Shown: positions 1-11,852, counted from the stretch's first letter. The stretch is 64,000 nt of DNA from Melampsora larici-populina 98AG31 (GCF_000204055.1 NW_006768775.1:897046-961045), one strand, 5' to 3'. Numbers and translations are program-made. Notes: a model not told the origin generated them from the letters alone.

Positions 1-258
1 ATCCTGCAATCATGTACTACAAATTGAATCAAAAGAGGCAGTCGCTTCATCCCGCCACAAGAGATCATATGGGGGCGTACTAGAAGTCAAATCAAGCGAT
101 GTGTCAGCGCAGGATTTTCACTCAATCAAATGCCGCAAAGTGGGGACTATGGTGGGTTCATCATATAATTGAAATCTGGACTTCCTTGAGATGACTAAGT
201 CTCCTATCTCTTCAACACTTCTATTAACAAGTCTCATCGAACACCACCTGATTCAAGG
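1..258. other. Upstream region of the TPR/J-domain gene
   Basis: I see no convincing coding sequence here. A short in-frame stretch upstream of position 259 lacks an ATG in the reading frame of the next gene, so a small 5' exon cannot be excluded. Confidence 0.4.
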
Positions 259-288
259 TTGGATGATCAACAATTTATCGATCACCTC

Positions 289-1443
289 ATGAATAACGCT
301 GGATTAGCCGACTCAACAGGAAGATACGCAGACGCTGTAGCATTATATCTGCAACTCCTGGATTTGTACTCCGCCAACATGATAAAATGTGAAAGCAAAA
401 ACGGTCTGACCAACAGAGGTCCTCATTCAGGGTGGATTCTGTCTTGTTTCAATCTAACCCGGTGTTACTTGAAGTTAAATCATCCGCAAGCGGCCTCCGA
501 TATCCTTCAACAAGCCTGGAACCCAGAATCAAGTCGAGCCATACCTGCGACACATCCAAAGTATCTGGAACTATCCCATTTGTACTTCGAGATTGAGGAT
601 AGGTTACAAAATTCTTCTACTACTGATAAATACGTGCGTCAATACCTGCTATGAAAAAATCTCACTGAAACAGATGACTGACAAGAACAATGCTTTTCAC
701 TTTCACCAGAAGTTTACACCAGAAAGCTGTCAAGACGAATTCACCATCAATGATATTTTGGATCTAGTATATATGTATGCTCAAGATTTTCTGTCTCGAG
801 AGCAATCACAAGATGCCATCTTGCTTTTGGAGGGGGAGATAAGTCGCATCACAAAAGAAAACAAACCATATGATTCAAAATTGAAAGAAAGGATCGTCAA
901 AATCCATCTACTTCTTGCCGAGGTGTATTTGCATGTTGGCCAACTGCATCAGGGAGAAGAGATTTTAAAGCGAATATGGAATGCTGAAAGCCGTTTCTAT
1001 ATCAATCATCTATCAAAATTATCTTTGGATGGCACAGCTTTATAGGCAAACCAGTAACAAAGAAAAGTGTGACACCACGTTTTGCAGACATCGAGCCCAG
1101 AAACGAAGGGAACCAACTCTGTACGAAGTGAGTTTGGACGCGGATATGATTATCCGCCAAAAAAGAGCTAATTAAAATCTTGACTCCTTTAACCAGTGGC
1201 TTGCTCTGACCCCGATGGCTATGCCTGCCAAGATCAAGAGTCACTGGAAGTCTTGCATGTTGTATTTTCATCCAGATAAGGGTGGACATACTGGCGTAGC
1301 ACAACAGGTAAGCTAGAATACAACCTTACATGCATCATATCTTGAATCTCATAATATTCCCTTTATTTCAGATAACGGCGGCTGCTACAGTGTTACTTGA
1401 TCCAGAGAGTCGTCGCCGATACGATTTAAAGATTAATGCTTGA
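289..1443 (+). CDS. TPR-like protein with C-terminal J domain (one frame break)
   Basis: Proposed exons are 289-633, 674-1127, 1197-1307 and 1372-1443, giving about 326 aa. Two TPR-like helical repeats are visible, each closing with an AWNPES or IWNAES motif. The C-terminal exons carry J-domain helix II, the diagnostic HPD loop (FHPDKGG) and helix III ending DPESRRRYDL. This part would stimulate an Hsp70 partner, while the TPRs would bind a client or chaperone. The reading frame of exon 2 breaks at AAAA 1015-1018; dropping one A restores LWMAQLYRQ and makes the exon total divisible by three. The start at 289 is the first in-frame ATG; an upstream exon is possible. The first intron (634-673) is only 40 nt and therefore less certain than the other two. 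Exact orthology is unknown; a DNAJC7-like architecture is an inference. Confidence 0.65.
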
Positions 1444-2143
1444 CGAGTCTTACAATGAGAACAGATCAGGACTGTACCCATGAGTTTCATATGCTTATGT
1501 CGCCGGACTTGGTATTGATTGTGTGTGTTGGTCTATGTTTGTATAGAGTTGATTGATTGTACGTGGGTCTATGCGCTTAGAGAGTCAAATGATGGGTGAA
1601 TGATGTGGGGCACAGGCTAGCGTTTTTCATATGCTATGCAATAATGTGGTCATGATAGGCCAGTCCGGTGTTGATTATTTTGTTGAATAAGATTTCAAAG
1701 TGATCCACTTTTATCTTACTGTCACCTGCTTACTGTTGTAGATGAAGAAAACATGGGAGTGGGATGTTCGAGTCTATCAAATTTGATTTGCTAACTGAAT
1801 CATTGACATTGACGCTGGCACACCTATGCTTCCCGTAGCACGCACCGTAGCACAGCGGGTCCATGCTACGTGATAGGACAAGTATAGAGTGAGGGATCTC
1901 TGACACTTTTCATCTCAACATGTGGCCACTGCCCTAGCTTAGAGTCCGTTCACCTTGAGAACAGAAGAATGGGGGCCTGTATAAACATGGCTTATTGAAA
2001 AACATTTGAAAATGAAGAATGAAAGATCTCATACAAAGAGATGACAATTTAGACAACAGGTATAAGAGGAAGTTAAATGAGCTGTGATTCTGAACTGGAA
2101 TTTGATGTGTATTCCGAGAGCTATAAGTTACGGATTTTCTGAA
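1444..2143. other. Intergenic region
   Basis: No gene is supported. The stretch holds the 3' flank of the J-domain gene and of the convergent gene that ends at 2144. A short GTAGCAC repeat cluster lies near 1835-1875. Confidence 0.5.
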
Positions 2144-3362
2144 CTAAGTAGTAAATCGGTGTACACCTTCAAGGGTTGGGGTAGGCAAGATCAGGAGAGG
2201 AGTTTTAGACTTGATAGCAGCTGCCTCGGAAAGCTGGTTGAAGCGAGCAATGACCTGGCTCATTGCGCAAAACTCGTCTTCGATTGCTAGCTCACGACAC
2301 GCCACATGATTGCCAATAATTTCAGCCTGAAAATTTAATATCATTAGCAATTTATCTAGCCTTTAGTCAATATATAGATACACTTACTCGAAAATGTTTC
2401 GCATTGCCCTCAAAGGTTACAAGAGTTGCACGGAGGTCTTCGAGCTTCGTCGCAATAGACCTTAATGTCGATGCGCTTGCCGAGGTCATCGCGATATTCC
2501 TATTAAGCGATTGACTATCCCAACTTCCGAAGTTCATTAAACGTTTCCAAATTGGAATGCCAGCCTTGAACTTTTGTAGCTGCATGTTTTCCTCTGCAAA
2601 TTGAGCACCGACACTCGCAGCGAAATCCGAGCCTCTCTTGGCCAGGGGGATGGCATCATCTATCTGAGCTTGCAGGCCAGAAAACCTTCCGATATTGTTT
2701 GGACCAGATCACCAAACCTGTCATATGCTGATGTAGTTGAGTACTTATCTTCCCCATCGGCGATGGAAGTCAGTACTAGTCGGATCACTTCGAGCTTGGG
2801 TTTCACAAATTGGATATCAGTTCTTGGCTGGTCTGCCGTCGAATCGTATCAATTCTTCAAGAAGAACAGATGCTCTCACCTTCTGAAAGACCTTTCGCAA
2901 AAATGAGATACTTGCACTATTCAACAGATTCACCTTGTCCCTCACATCTCTGGTCGTCTCACCAAGGTTTTGAATACATTCGGCAAGGTAGTCTTTCTTC
3001 TCTAGTATGTCTGATGCAGCGATGGCCTGAGCGAGCTCTAGTATTTCATCTTGGTAAAGGCGGACATGATTAGGATTTCCAAGGTCAAGAATCGACTCGA
3101 AGATATCACCAGCGGACCGTGCAGTCGATGTGACAGTATTTGATAGTGAAGCCACCTTTCTTGAATGACTATGGCCTTTGGGTCCACAGAAATAAGGCCC
3201 ACCAATATAGGTACAGTACCAGTACGAGGCTGTCGGAACGCGAATACTGAAACTCCCGATGAGGTACTGGTGAAGAGTTTTGGGGATAGCTGGAATCGTT
3301 ACCACTAACAAAGCCAATGCAACCCATCCAAGAAGGTGTCTTGACATGGCTAATGGATTCAT
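2144..3362 (-). CDS. Single-pass coiled-coil membrane protein, paralogue A (one frame break)
   Basis: Exons on the minus strand are 3362-2880, 2827-2388 and 2326-2144, about 368 aa once one base is allowed for. The N-terminus has a strong hydrophobic segment (residues about 9-26, LLGWVALALLVVTIPA) that is a signal anchor or signal peptide. The rest is long amphipathic helix without recognisable enzymatic motifs. In exon 2 the frame shifts at the A4/T4 run at 2681-2684; one added base joins TISEGF to SGLQAQIDD and makes all exon lengths close. The total length and the positions and phases of two introns match the divergent gene at 4294-5599, so I infer that the two are paralogues. Function is unknown; extracytoplasmic exposure of the coiled coil is likely. 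Confidence 0.65.
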
Positions 3363-3408
3363 TGACCTGAAGGCGTAGAGGGAAATTTGGAGTATGTGAG
3401 CAATATGT

Positions 3409-3691
3409 CGATCAGCTCAATATCAGCACGGAGTCCTGGCCTCACAAAACACGCACGCGTAAGATATTTTGTGTCCAAAGGGTTTGAAGGCTTGACAAAT
3501 CGAAAAGTTGAGATTACAACGCTGAACAACAGACCACGATTCTGAGTCTCGATCAGCTCAATATCAGCACGGAGTCCTGGCCTCACAAAACATGCACGTG
3601 TAAGATATTTTGTGGTTTGAAGGCTTGATCTGAGCTACGAGTCGAAAAGTTGAGATTACAACGCTGAACAACAGACCACAATTCTGAGTCT
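3409..3691. repeat. Tandem duplication, about 141-bp unit, two copies
   Basis: Copy 1 spans 3409-3549 and copy 2 spans 3550-3691. Both begin CGATCAGCTCAATATCAGCA and end near TTCTGAGTCT. A few substitutions and a small indel (around CCAAAG) separate them. The array lies in the shared upstream region of the two divergent paralogues and could duplicate promoter elements. Confidence 0.9.
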
Positions 3692-4293
3692 TCCTGCCTC
3701 GAATAGTCGAGTATTATTCCGCGTGTCCTTTGTCGGTCAAAATTTCTCTACATCAAAGGGGGTATACGTTGGAGCGATGCATTCAAGATCAAAGGGGTCT
3801 ATCATGAAAGTTTGAGAATTTTCGGGAACTCAGGTTTACGTTCGTACCTTGACGTAATCAAGTAGACAAGATACGCGCTGAAGCAGTTCAAGTTGACGTC
3901 TAAACGAGTGTGTCTGAGTGAGAAGTAAATAGAATGTGAATTTCGCGTCCTCAACAAACCTACGCAGCTGAGTTTCAGTTAAGGCTCAGACATTTCTGGA
4001 GTTGCTGCTGGTTGATCCTCTTCGAGATGTGACATCCGCTCATCATGTTTGATTCGTGCAAACGGCTCATGACACAATAGCCACGAGTATGAGGCTCAGT
4101 GGCTATTGCTTGAAGACTGCGTATAATGGCGGACCTCCTTGAGCAAAGACATAGCCTGATGATGTAGCCTAACCCACCGTATTTATTAGAGGGCTCCCCC
4201 TAGCTTCTGCAGATTCAAAGTGCATAGAACTCCTACATAGAAAGATCCATCTATTTCTTCACAATAACCCTCCTCATCGTAAATTGAACTGCC
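3692..4293. promoter_or_regulatory. Upstream region of the divergent paralogue pair
   Basis: No ORF is supported. With the adjacent tandem duplication, this stretch separates the start codons at 3362 (minus) and 4294 (plus), so it probably contains both promoters. I see no TATA box I would commit to. Confidence 0.4.
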
Positions 4294-5599
4294 ATGGCTA
4301 TGACATCTAGTTATGATACATCTTCACCGAATCTGAACCCCAACTGGCTGGCGTCCAGCATGGAAATATCCCCCGATGCAAAACTGAATGATGAAAACCT
4401 GAACGCGCCCGAATCGACTTCTCTACCGGACCACAACGCCGAGCGTAATCAGCGTCACAGTTTTCAGATACGGTATATAGCACTATCTTCTATAGTGCTA
4501 ATCCTGGCTTGGTATTTATTTCAGGGGTAAATTGTCCCACACTTCTTTTTGTTATCATTGAATATTGCTCACTCGTGCAAATATGATATCTCGCGGTTTC
4601 CTAGAAGCTCATCAGCTATAAACGTTGACCAGCTACAAGAGGCGACAGATCAAATAAAGTCAGGTCGTGCATTGGGAGAACTTCGCAAGATTCAACACAC
4701 CCCGATCACATTCATCCAATCAATGAAGTCTCTCAGTGATGATGTTACATCGAAACCCATCGACGTACTTTCTCTAAGAGAGCAATTGGGTGTCTTGAAG
4801 ACTTCCATGGACTATTCGGAGTCTTCAGCTGCCGTGAAGCTACTGGTAAAAGTTTCCGATAATATAGATTTGGTCTCCAATATGATGCGCCAGCTCAATG
4901 GGAAAGGTCAAATGGAGCTTGATATCTTCATGCGAGAGGTGAGTAAGGTGACCAACCAATGATACAGCAGACTGCCAATCACTGAAATCATGCTATACAG
5001 TTTGTCTTATGGTTCAATCGAGAGGAAGCTGCTCGGGACATGCACACCGCAAAAAGGGTCCTTGACCGTCATCGCGATTTCTTAACGCTCCTTACAAGGT
5101 CAATTGCGACTATACTTGATACCATCCAGCTCACAAACAAAGCCAATGAGGATGCAAGATACCAACTTCATATGTTGGAAAGGAGAATGATAGAGAGCTC
5201 TAAATTCAGCCATATCACTAAGGTGTTTGGGTCCACCGGCGGTAGGGCCTCGAACGAACTTCTACAATCAATCACGGGAATTCTGAATCACACACATGAG
5301 ATCTCAACGTATTTGGATGACAAAAGGCCTCTTTTAAAGCTCTATCAAGATAACATCAATTCGTGGCTCGTGAGTACCCACTGGTATCGTTTTACACTTC
5401 CGACACTGATCATAAATCATTGGGGGTAATTACTATTCAGGGTTCGATAGTCGATCGCATGAAAAGCTCCAAGAACTCCCATGAAGTTGACATGCAGAGT
5501 CTGATACTGCTGGATGCCATACGCAGTCATGTCACGAGCATCTCACCAGGTCCATCATCTGAGCAGATCTCACTAGGTAGGGTCCTTACTGACCAGTGA
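4294..5599 (+). CDS. Single-pass coiled-coil membrane protein, paralogue B
   Basis: Exons are 4294-4526, 4605-4938, 5001-5369 and 5441-5599. They sum to 1095 nt and encode 364 aa with no frame problem. Residues 1 to about 58 are polar and Ser/Asn-rich. Residues about 60-77 (RYIALSSIVLILAWYLF) form one transmembrane helix, and about 280 residues of helical, coiled-coil-like sequence follow. No catalytic motif or known domain is recognised. Introns are 78, 62 and 71 nt with standard GT-AG ends. The last two introns are phase 0 and fall at positions equivalent to those of the divergent gene at 2144-3362, which supports a common origin. Topology suggests a membrane-anchored protein facing the lumen, cell wall or host interface; the function is not known. 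Confidence 0.8.
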
Positions 5600-5814
5600 G
5601 GCATACATATGGTCCGATTTTGTGGCTGAAAACAAACAGCAATGAGAGTACTGTTGTTACCTCTGCTTGAGAATTGTGCTCTTGTATCTTTGAGAGATTT
5701 TATTTGTCGGAAGGCATCCTTCATTAGATGGCACGAATATACAAGCTGCAATACTGAACCATAGATTTCGCCTCCTCTTTGAACGTTGAGATTTTTCAAG
5801 CCGTGAGCTCTGAC
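5600..5814. other. 3' flank of paralogue B
   Basis: Noncoding sequence with no recognisable feature. It runs into the dispersed repeat that starts near 5815. Confidence 0.4.
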
Positions 5815-6400
5815 TTCTTAGTTCGAAGGTCATTTGAAGTTCGAAAGTCAAGCTGAGTCAAATATGATAAGCTTTGAAGTTCGAGCTCACCATCTGAAGC
5901 TCGAAAGGTAAGCTGAGTTGAATGTGATAAGCTTGGAAGTTCGAACTCGCCATTTGAAGTTCGAAAGCCAATCTGAGTCTAATAGGATGAATCTGGGACT
6001 TAGCCATCCTTTTAGGATGCTTATATGACTCTACAGAAGCACATACATGAGGAAAACTCTTCGTACTTGACTAGGGAAATATGAAGGTCCATCGAATTCC
6101 ACTTCAGCTTGATTATCGACAGTCATACTACGGATGTTGACTTCCAGAGCTCCCAGCTCAAAGCTCCACGCGGATGCGTGAACGGACATGTCCAAATGTC
6201 AATTATACACAAGCTCACTGAGTGCGTAAAGGTGCGTATTAACGCTCAACACGCTCGTGGCGTGATGCTCTCAGTCATTGTCACACGCCTCACACACCAA
6301 GTCCTACACATCCAGCACTCTATGCGAAGTGATGAATACATGCATAGCTCAGCTGTGAGCAAATTGTTGATCCATTCAAATGAGCAAATGAGAAAATGAT
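5815..6400. repeat. Dispersed repeat with a 60-bp GAAGTTCGAA array, copy 1
   Basis: Three roughly 60-bp units at 5821-5990 carry GAAGTTCGAA, CTCACCAT and AAGCTGAGT. They are followed by about 400 bp (TTTTAGGATGCT, AAAACTCTTC, TATGAAGGTCC, CTCACTGAGTGCGTAAAG) that recurs in the same order at 8500-8840. The two copies are direct repeats flanking the gene at 6740-7655. No ORF of transposase type is visible, so this is probably a non-autonomous element. Confidence 0.8.
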
Positions 6401-6739
6401 TAGAAACAAGACAAAAGAACATTTTAATGAGAATGAGCACGCTCATCACATCCTCACAAAGGAAACCCCCATAAACAACTGTTTTGCTGGGTGCTCAAGC
6501 ATCATAAAGGAATAAGAACTACATGATACTACGCATTCATTAACGCCTGCAGCAGAAACGAGAAGATTTAGGAAACAATCGAGAGCTGTTCAGCATGTGT
6601 AAGACATGGGTGGCCGAATCTATGATGTGCGTACAAAGATTTCATAGAAAGGAGGGAGTCAGTGTGGTTGAAATGAATATCACGGTCAGATTGGCTTGAT
6701 ATGTAGTCAGCAGACTTACTTTGATTGATTCGAGTCATG
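6401..6739. other. 3' flank of the 284-aa gene
   Basis: No supported coding sequence. The region lies between dispersed-repeat copy 1 and the stop codon of the minus-strand gene. Confidence 0.4.
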
Positions 6740-7655
6740 TCAAGTATCTCGAGGGGTGGTTGAATGATGGTCTTTTTCGGTGTCTTGCGCTTCAGAATTG
6801 CTTGAAGAATCGCTGAGTTGATTTTGGGCGAGCAAGTCCCTAAAAGATGGTAGTCAGAATCAGCATATGTATGGAATTTTATTATCAATGTATAACTTAC
6901 TTATGATGTTCGGCCAAAGCTGAAATCAATCCGAGATCTTGTAAGCTCGTTGTAAATAAGATCTGACGATTTCGCAAGGTAGTGAGATCGATCTGGAGGC
7001 GATCGTAGAACACTTTGTCTTGGTTTGAGTAGGAGGGAACGCCAAATGTACCGTCGCGCAATTGAAGGTGGAGCCTCTCGACCTTCTTATGAATTTCGGT
7101 AAGATAGCTAAGATGATCGTCAAGGCTCTCTTGAGCTTCTTCTTGAGCAAAGTGGACTGAATCGAGCTCATGTTGAGTTAAGAACTTGTAAGTTTTGATA
7201 AATTTGTCTAAACCTTCGACTGCCTGACGATATTGGCTGTTCTTGAGGTGAGGAAGACAATAAATATCGAACAGACGTTTCCTCTCGTGGTCGAGGTCGA
7301 GGTCAGCTGCCGAGTCCACGCATCTGGGATCTTGGCGAGGCCCAAAGGTTTCTCTGATGAGTGGAGCCTTGATGTACTTGATGTTGGTTGGAGAAGGGAG
7401 TTGTAGGTTTCTAAGGCGCGGGGCGACCATTTCGACAAAGATCATACGTAGAAGCTCGTGATCTTCTTGAGCGTTTTGAGTGAATTTAAAATGAGGGAAA
7501 AATGCAAGGATGACTTCTAAGAGTTTTTTAGGCGTAGCTTTACTTAAGAAGCTTTCGGGATCAATCCTGGGAGTATTACTATGCCCATCAATAACACTTT
7601 CAAGGATATATTCGGGTAAGAAGACACTGGAGTGGACGTAGGATCCGTAAGACAT
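6740..7655 (-). CDS. Hypothetical protein, 284 aa
   Basis: Exon 1 is 7655-6901 and exon 2 is 6839-6740, separated by a 61-nt GT-AG intron. The two sum to 285 codons. The chosen start gives MSYGSYVHSS; an in-frame ATG 26 codons upstream is possible. The protein is mostly alpha-helical and charged, with a run of predicted coiled coil around residues 185-215, and a Ser/Asp/Glu-rich acidic tail encoded by exon 2. No signal peptide, transmembrane helix or catalytic motif is evident, so a cytoplasmic or nuclear protein is likely. I do not recognise the family. The gene lies between two direct copies of a dispersed repeat, which is an unstable setting. Confidence 0.7.
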
Positions 7656-8367
7656 GATGAGGATGGTAAGATATTTTGGAAAGAAGGAAAAATACGGCCA
7701 ATGGCTCGTCTTATATGCCCGTCTGAAGGTCATTCGACCCAAGTTTTTGGAACTTTGGACATCATTTGATCATTTGGTGGGTTGATCATCCTAACTGTTC
7801 TTTTTTTTTCAGCTGTCTACTTCGAATTTACTACCCATATATCTGGCTGAGATCTACACTAAAGGGTCTAATGGGTGACTACATAAGAAGGGTTGTGCAT
7901 TGAACACGTTATAGGGAAAGAGACATAAATTACTTGCCGTCCCTCCCGCTGTACCTCCTCCTACCCACTCGTATTGAGGAGAAGGACTTATGAAAATACA
8001 TAAGACATGTTTGCAAAACTTCACATTAGAATATAAGAAACTTCGGAAGAATGAAGATGAGATATATCCAGGTAATTGCGGAATCATTAAGAGATCTACA
8101 AGTTCTTGCCAATTGAGTCTGATGGCATCCAAGGTAAGACAAGTTAGGTACAGACGAAAAGGTGAGGAAAGTTCTCCAAACAATCGGGATTATGGCAGTC
8201 GCAGGGTAGACCGGAAGGTCCCTTTGACTGTGTGATGGGAGGGTCAAGTGAACCTCGAACCCTCGCACGAGGTTTAGCAAGCACCGTGGTGGTATTTCGG
8301 ACCATCTTCTTCTTTCGCGGACAGAAGTGCCTCCGAGCTAGCATTCCACCATTCTAATTTCTTGAAA
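7656..8367. other. Intergenic region
   Basis: Only short overlapping ORFs are present and none has domain-like sequence. A weak pol III A-box-like and B-box-like pair on the minus strand (8250-8341) was considered and not accepted as a tRNA. Confidence 0.4.
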
Positions 8368-8845
8368 TATCATAAGCTTTGAAGTTCGAACTCACCATCT
8401 GAAGTTCGAAAGGTAAGCGGAGTTGAATATGATAGGCTTTGAAGTTCGAACTCACCATTTGAAGTTCAAATGTCAAGCTGGGTCAAATAAGATAGATTTG
8501 AGACCTATCGTCGAGAATCATAGCTAGGCTTTTTAGGATCCTTGGGGAAAGACATAAATGGGCAAAACTCTTCCTACTTACCTACTCGCATGTGGAATAT
8601 GAAGGTCCGTCCAATCCCACTTCAGCTTGACTGTCGCCACTTCAAAGCTCAACACGCGTGTGGGCTGTGAACAGTGACACATGTACTGCTCACTGAGTGC
8701 GTAAAGCTCCACGCGGTCGTGACGTGACGCTTCAACTTCTAAATCATCGTAACGCGCCTCACAGCGCCGTTACACGCCAAGTCCTACTAATTCATCGCTG
8801 TATGTGAAATGATGAATACGTAAACACATACATATGTATCATGTC
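8368..8845. repeat. Dispersed repeat with a 60-bp GAAGTTCGAA array, copy 2
   Basis: Two exact-period 60-bp units (8381-8440 and 8441-8500) are followed by about 340 bp matching copy 1 at 5990-6400 in order and orientation. The shared blocks include CTTTTTAGGAT, AAAACTCTTC, TATGAAGGTCC, CACTTCAGCTTGA and CTCACTGAGTGCGTAAAG. Confidence 0.8.
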
Positions 8846-9642
8846 CACAGATCTCACCGAGTACTTGAATCGTATCGGATGTGGGATGGGACAGTGGACC
8901 TCAGTGGACTCATGCGACGGACATGGGCGTATGTATAAATGTGGCGGACGTGTGGTCTCAAAATCACCTTGATACTTCCTGATGCTTCTTTATCGCCAAT
9001 TTTTTTGGACAACTTATACTTTCTAACCCAATCCCTTGATTGTGATTGCGATACCTCTTTTTCATCAGAGATTCTTAGCTACCTTGAGACTTTCATCTGG
9101 ATATCTGTAATTTGTCTCACTCTAAAAAACTTCCCTTGTCTGCTTTGGACCCTAAGATCATCGCGACGCAGAACTCAGAAGCTAGAAGGGAGGATTTTAA
9201 CTTTGTGCAACATTACCAGTCATATCAGTTGATCGTTTGTAAAGGTTGTGGCCATGCCCAAGCACTAATCTCCTGCCACTCTCAAATCCCGCCTTCTCTG
9301 TTGATATACAATATATCTGCAGGAAGGATAATGTATTCAAGATTGGGATTATGTATTGATAGAATCATACAGAACTATAGTCCAACCAAATTACGTTGAT
9401 CAACAACAAAGGGGGTTGTTGTCTATAGCCCGCATAAAACCCAAAAGCTCAAGTCCCTTTTAGGTTTTTTCAAGCAACAAAAGTTGGGTGATGTCGCTTT
9501 AACTCGTACAACCACCATCTCAACCCAGATAACTGGTCATCCTCAACCTCGAAGTTCGATCAATCCAACGACACTTCAATCCTCACTTGAATTACTGGCC
9601 TATCAGTCTCAAACCGTATCAACATCAATTCTTACCAGACTC
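8846..9642. other. Region upstream of the Cys-rich gene with a possible degenerate coding fragment
   Basis: A plus-strand open stretch at 9112-9399 contains VCKGCGHAQ, which vaguely resembles zinc-binding fragments seen next to fungal helicase-like elements. It ends in TGA and stays in the same frame as the downstream gene. It could be an upstream exon or a remnant; I cannot decide. Confidence 0.25.
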
Positions 9643-10599
9643 ATGTCGACTCGTAAAGGGGGAACCAATGTAGCTTACGAGTGTCCCCATCTTCCTACGT
9701 GTTATGATCCCAGTAGCAAAGGCAAACCTTGCCAAGATTGCAATGGTTTGAACCTGACCGGTGTTCGCAACCATACTCTCACCACCAGGCAACATGCGTT
9801 TTGTGCCCCTGGGTGCCCGGTCTATAAATGTAAGTTCTTGTAAAAATTTACTTCGTATCCTCATCAAGACTGATGATTCCGATTGCTTGTAGTGACCGAT
9901 CTGAGTCAAATCGAATTCAAGAGGAAGAAATGTTCGACAACAACCGATTTGCCCGGTTCATCCAATGTCACTCAAACTCGTACTTCTTCAACCGAGCGAT
10001 CTCCTTCACCCTCTCTTCGCACAGGAAAGACTCCACGAATTCGACAAAGAGAAGGCACACATGAGGGAGCAGTATCTACCAACCAGGGCGTCAGCGGCGA
10101 GCCAAGTTTTCGACGAAACAGTGTTCGGAGCACCTCTGCATGCAATCCTGTACAGGATAAATTCTCTGGAATGAGCATCAATCCGGAAAAGTTTACCCTT
10201 CAAGAACCTCATCATTCCTCTCCGAAAGCCTCTTCCTTTACTCGAGAAACAAATCGAAATTCCAGCAATGTGCCCGGAAATTCTAGATCGAAAAACTTAA
10301 TCGGGGACATGTCAACTGCCTTTGCTGGTCCTCATCATACCCAATTGGAAAGTATCTCGGCTCCAAACCCAGGTGTGGCCAACCAGCTCCATGCGTTGAT
10401 CAATTCTCAAAGCTCGCAAGAGGCAGAACCGTTGATGTGCGACTTCCTTATTTTAGATCCTGCCGCCCCGGCAACGAATATCTGTCATGAGAAACCTTTC
10501 CACTTTGATTGGAAGTTTGGGGCACTCTTGGTGGTATCCTCGGTACATTTCTTCTGGTTCATCCGGGCATGGTGGGATGAATATGCTCATGCATATTAA
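9643..10599 (+). CDS. Tail-anchored Cys-rich hypothetical protein
   Basis: Exons are 9643-9829 and 9893-10599, separated by a 63-nt GT-AG intron in phase 1. The total is 298 codons (297 aa). The frame stays open upstream of the chosen ATG, so the true start may lie further 5'. The N-terminal exon holds a Cys/His cluster (YECPHLPTCYDP, then CQDC, then CAPGC) that resembles a metal-binding fold but matches no family I can name. A long Ser/Thr/Asn-rich low-complexity linker follows. Near the C-terminus, GALLVVSSVHFFWFI forms one hydrophobic helix followed by RAWWDEYAHAY, as in a tail-anchored membrane protein. The metal site would then face the cytosol. Function is unknown. Confidence 0.6.
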
Positions 10600-11852
10600 G
10601 TCTCATCTAGAGTCCTTATGAAATATATTGAATCGCTTGAATAGGATACGCACTCATGTTTACCCTGAAATGCTCATGCTACATACTCTTTCATTATGGT
10701 CTCAAGAGCAACCCTTTCATATTTTTTGGAGCTAAAGAATTGTTTTGTGATACATGTATTTCTTGAGGATGTCCAGTCGTAGGTCTGATAAGCCTTCAAA
10801 TGTGTCTATGGACCCAGGGGGTGTACTTGCTTTTTTTGAAGAACTCTCGTTGTTTGTGTTACCCCTGATCGCTCCCCTCATACAAAAGTATCATGCGATC
10901 TGCTCCTCATTTCTTTTGGTGTTTTTCTGAATTCTGATGTGGGCTCTTCCAGTCACTTTTTGTGTTCATCAACTTGCAGCCCTGCACAAGTCAAAATATC
11001 CAGTCATGTAATTGGATGAAAACTCATGCATGTCTCAATTATACAATTTAACTCAAGATACCCGTCCCGTGAAGAGATGGACTGGAAAAGGAAGTGTCTT
11101 AGAGGTCAGGGTTATATAGATACTACTTCAAGGATGTGAAGGTCGTAATGTTAATCTGATCAATTCCTCAGTCGCAAGCGTTTGGTTCAAAAGTGTAATG
11201 TTGATCGGATCACTACCTCAGTCGAAAGCGTTTGATTCGAACCCAGGACGTGAGTGTCTAGGAGGTGACTGTTGAGTGTTCAAAGGAAGCTGACCTGAAC
11301 ACAAACGTAATGATGAGCTTCCATCCAAAATTAACGGGAGTCCTGTGTTCTGTGACTGAGTGCTGAGCCAGGTGTGCTGAGCGGGGTGTAGTTGTCAATG
11401 GGGCTTACTCTGAGGTGTTAGCAGGCCGGATTCAGCACGTGGCTTGAATGAATGGCATACTACGCGTGTTTTGGTCAATGACGCGTTCTCGGGTACGTTA
11501 TCAATGGCAATACTAACATGTGGCGTTAAGCAGAGAGCATCTTACGAATATCTTTGGGGACAAAGGGCTCAAGGTGAGTCTTCTTTTGCTACCTTTGCAA
11601 AACAAAGAGATTCGAAAACCAGATGGGTGACACGGTTATAAATTGCTATGATCTCAACTTAGGAGCTGGCACTCACCCATTCACGATATTCGATCTCACC
11701 TATCAAAACAAATTATCTACTCACCTCAAATATATACCGGTTATCTTTGACATCACTCGTCCACATTCTCACCTAGTCATCGCTTCGAAGAATATTTCTC
11801 TAATAGTCGAATTCATCCTTAATCTAGCTATCTCATCTTCATCTTACTAGCC
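10600..11852. other. Intergenic region with a short tandem duplication
   Basis: No gene is supported. Two imperfect copies of a roughly 55-bp unit (GTAATGTT..GATC..CCTCAGTCG.AAGCGTTTG) lie at about 11145-11240. The rest shows nothing I can name. Confidence 0.5.

Noticed and set aside
8250..8341. Minus-strand A-box-like (TAGCTCGGAGGC) and B-box-like (GGGTTCGAGG) words suggesting a tRNA or SINE
   Set aside because: No acceptor stem, no paired T-stem and no anticodon arm can be drawn, and the spacing is too long for a tRNA.
5600..9400. GAAGTTCGAA arrays as heat-shock elements
   Set aside because: The GAA/TTC spacing is one base, not two, and the words belong to a dispersed repeat, so a heat-shock role is not supported.
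11225..11260. GATTCGAACCCAGGAC on the plus strand, resembling an antisense tRNA T-loop
   Set aside because: The flanking bases do not pair as a T-stem, and the word is part of a short tandem duplication.
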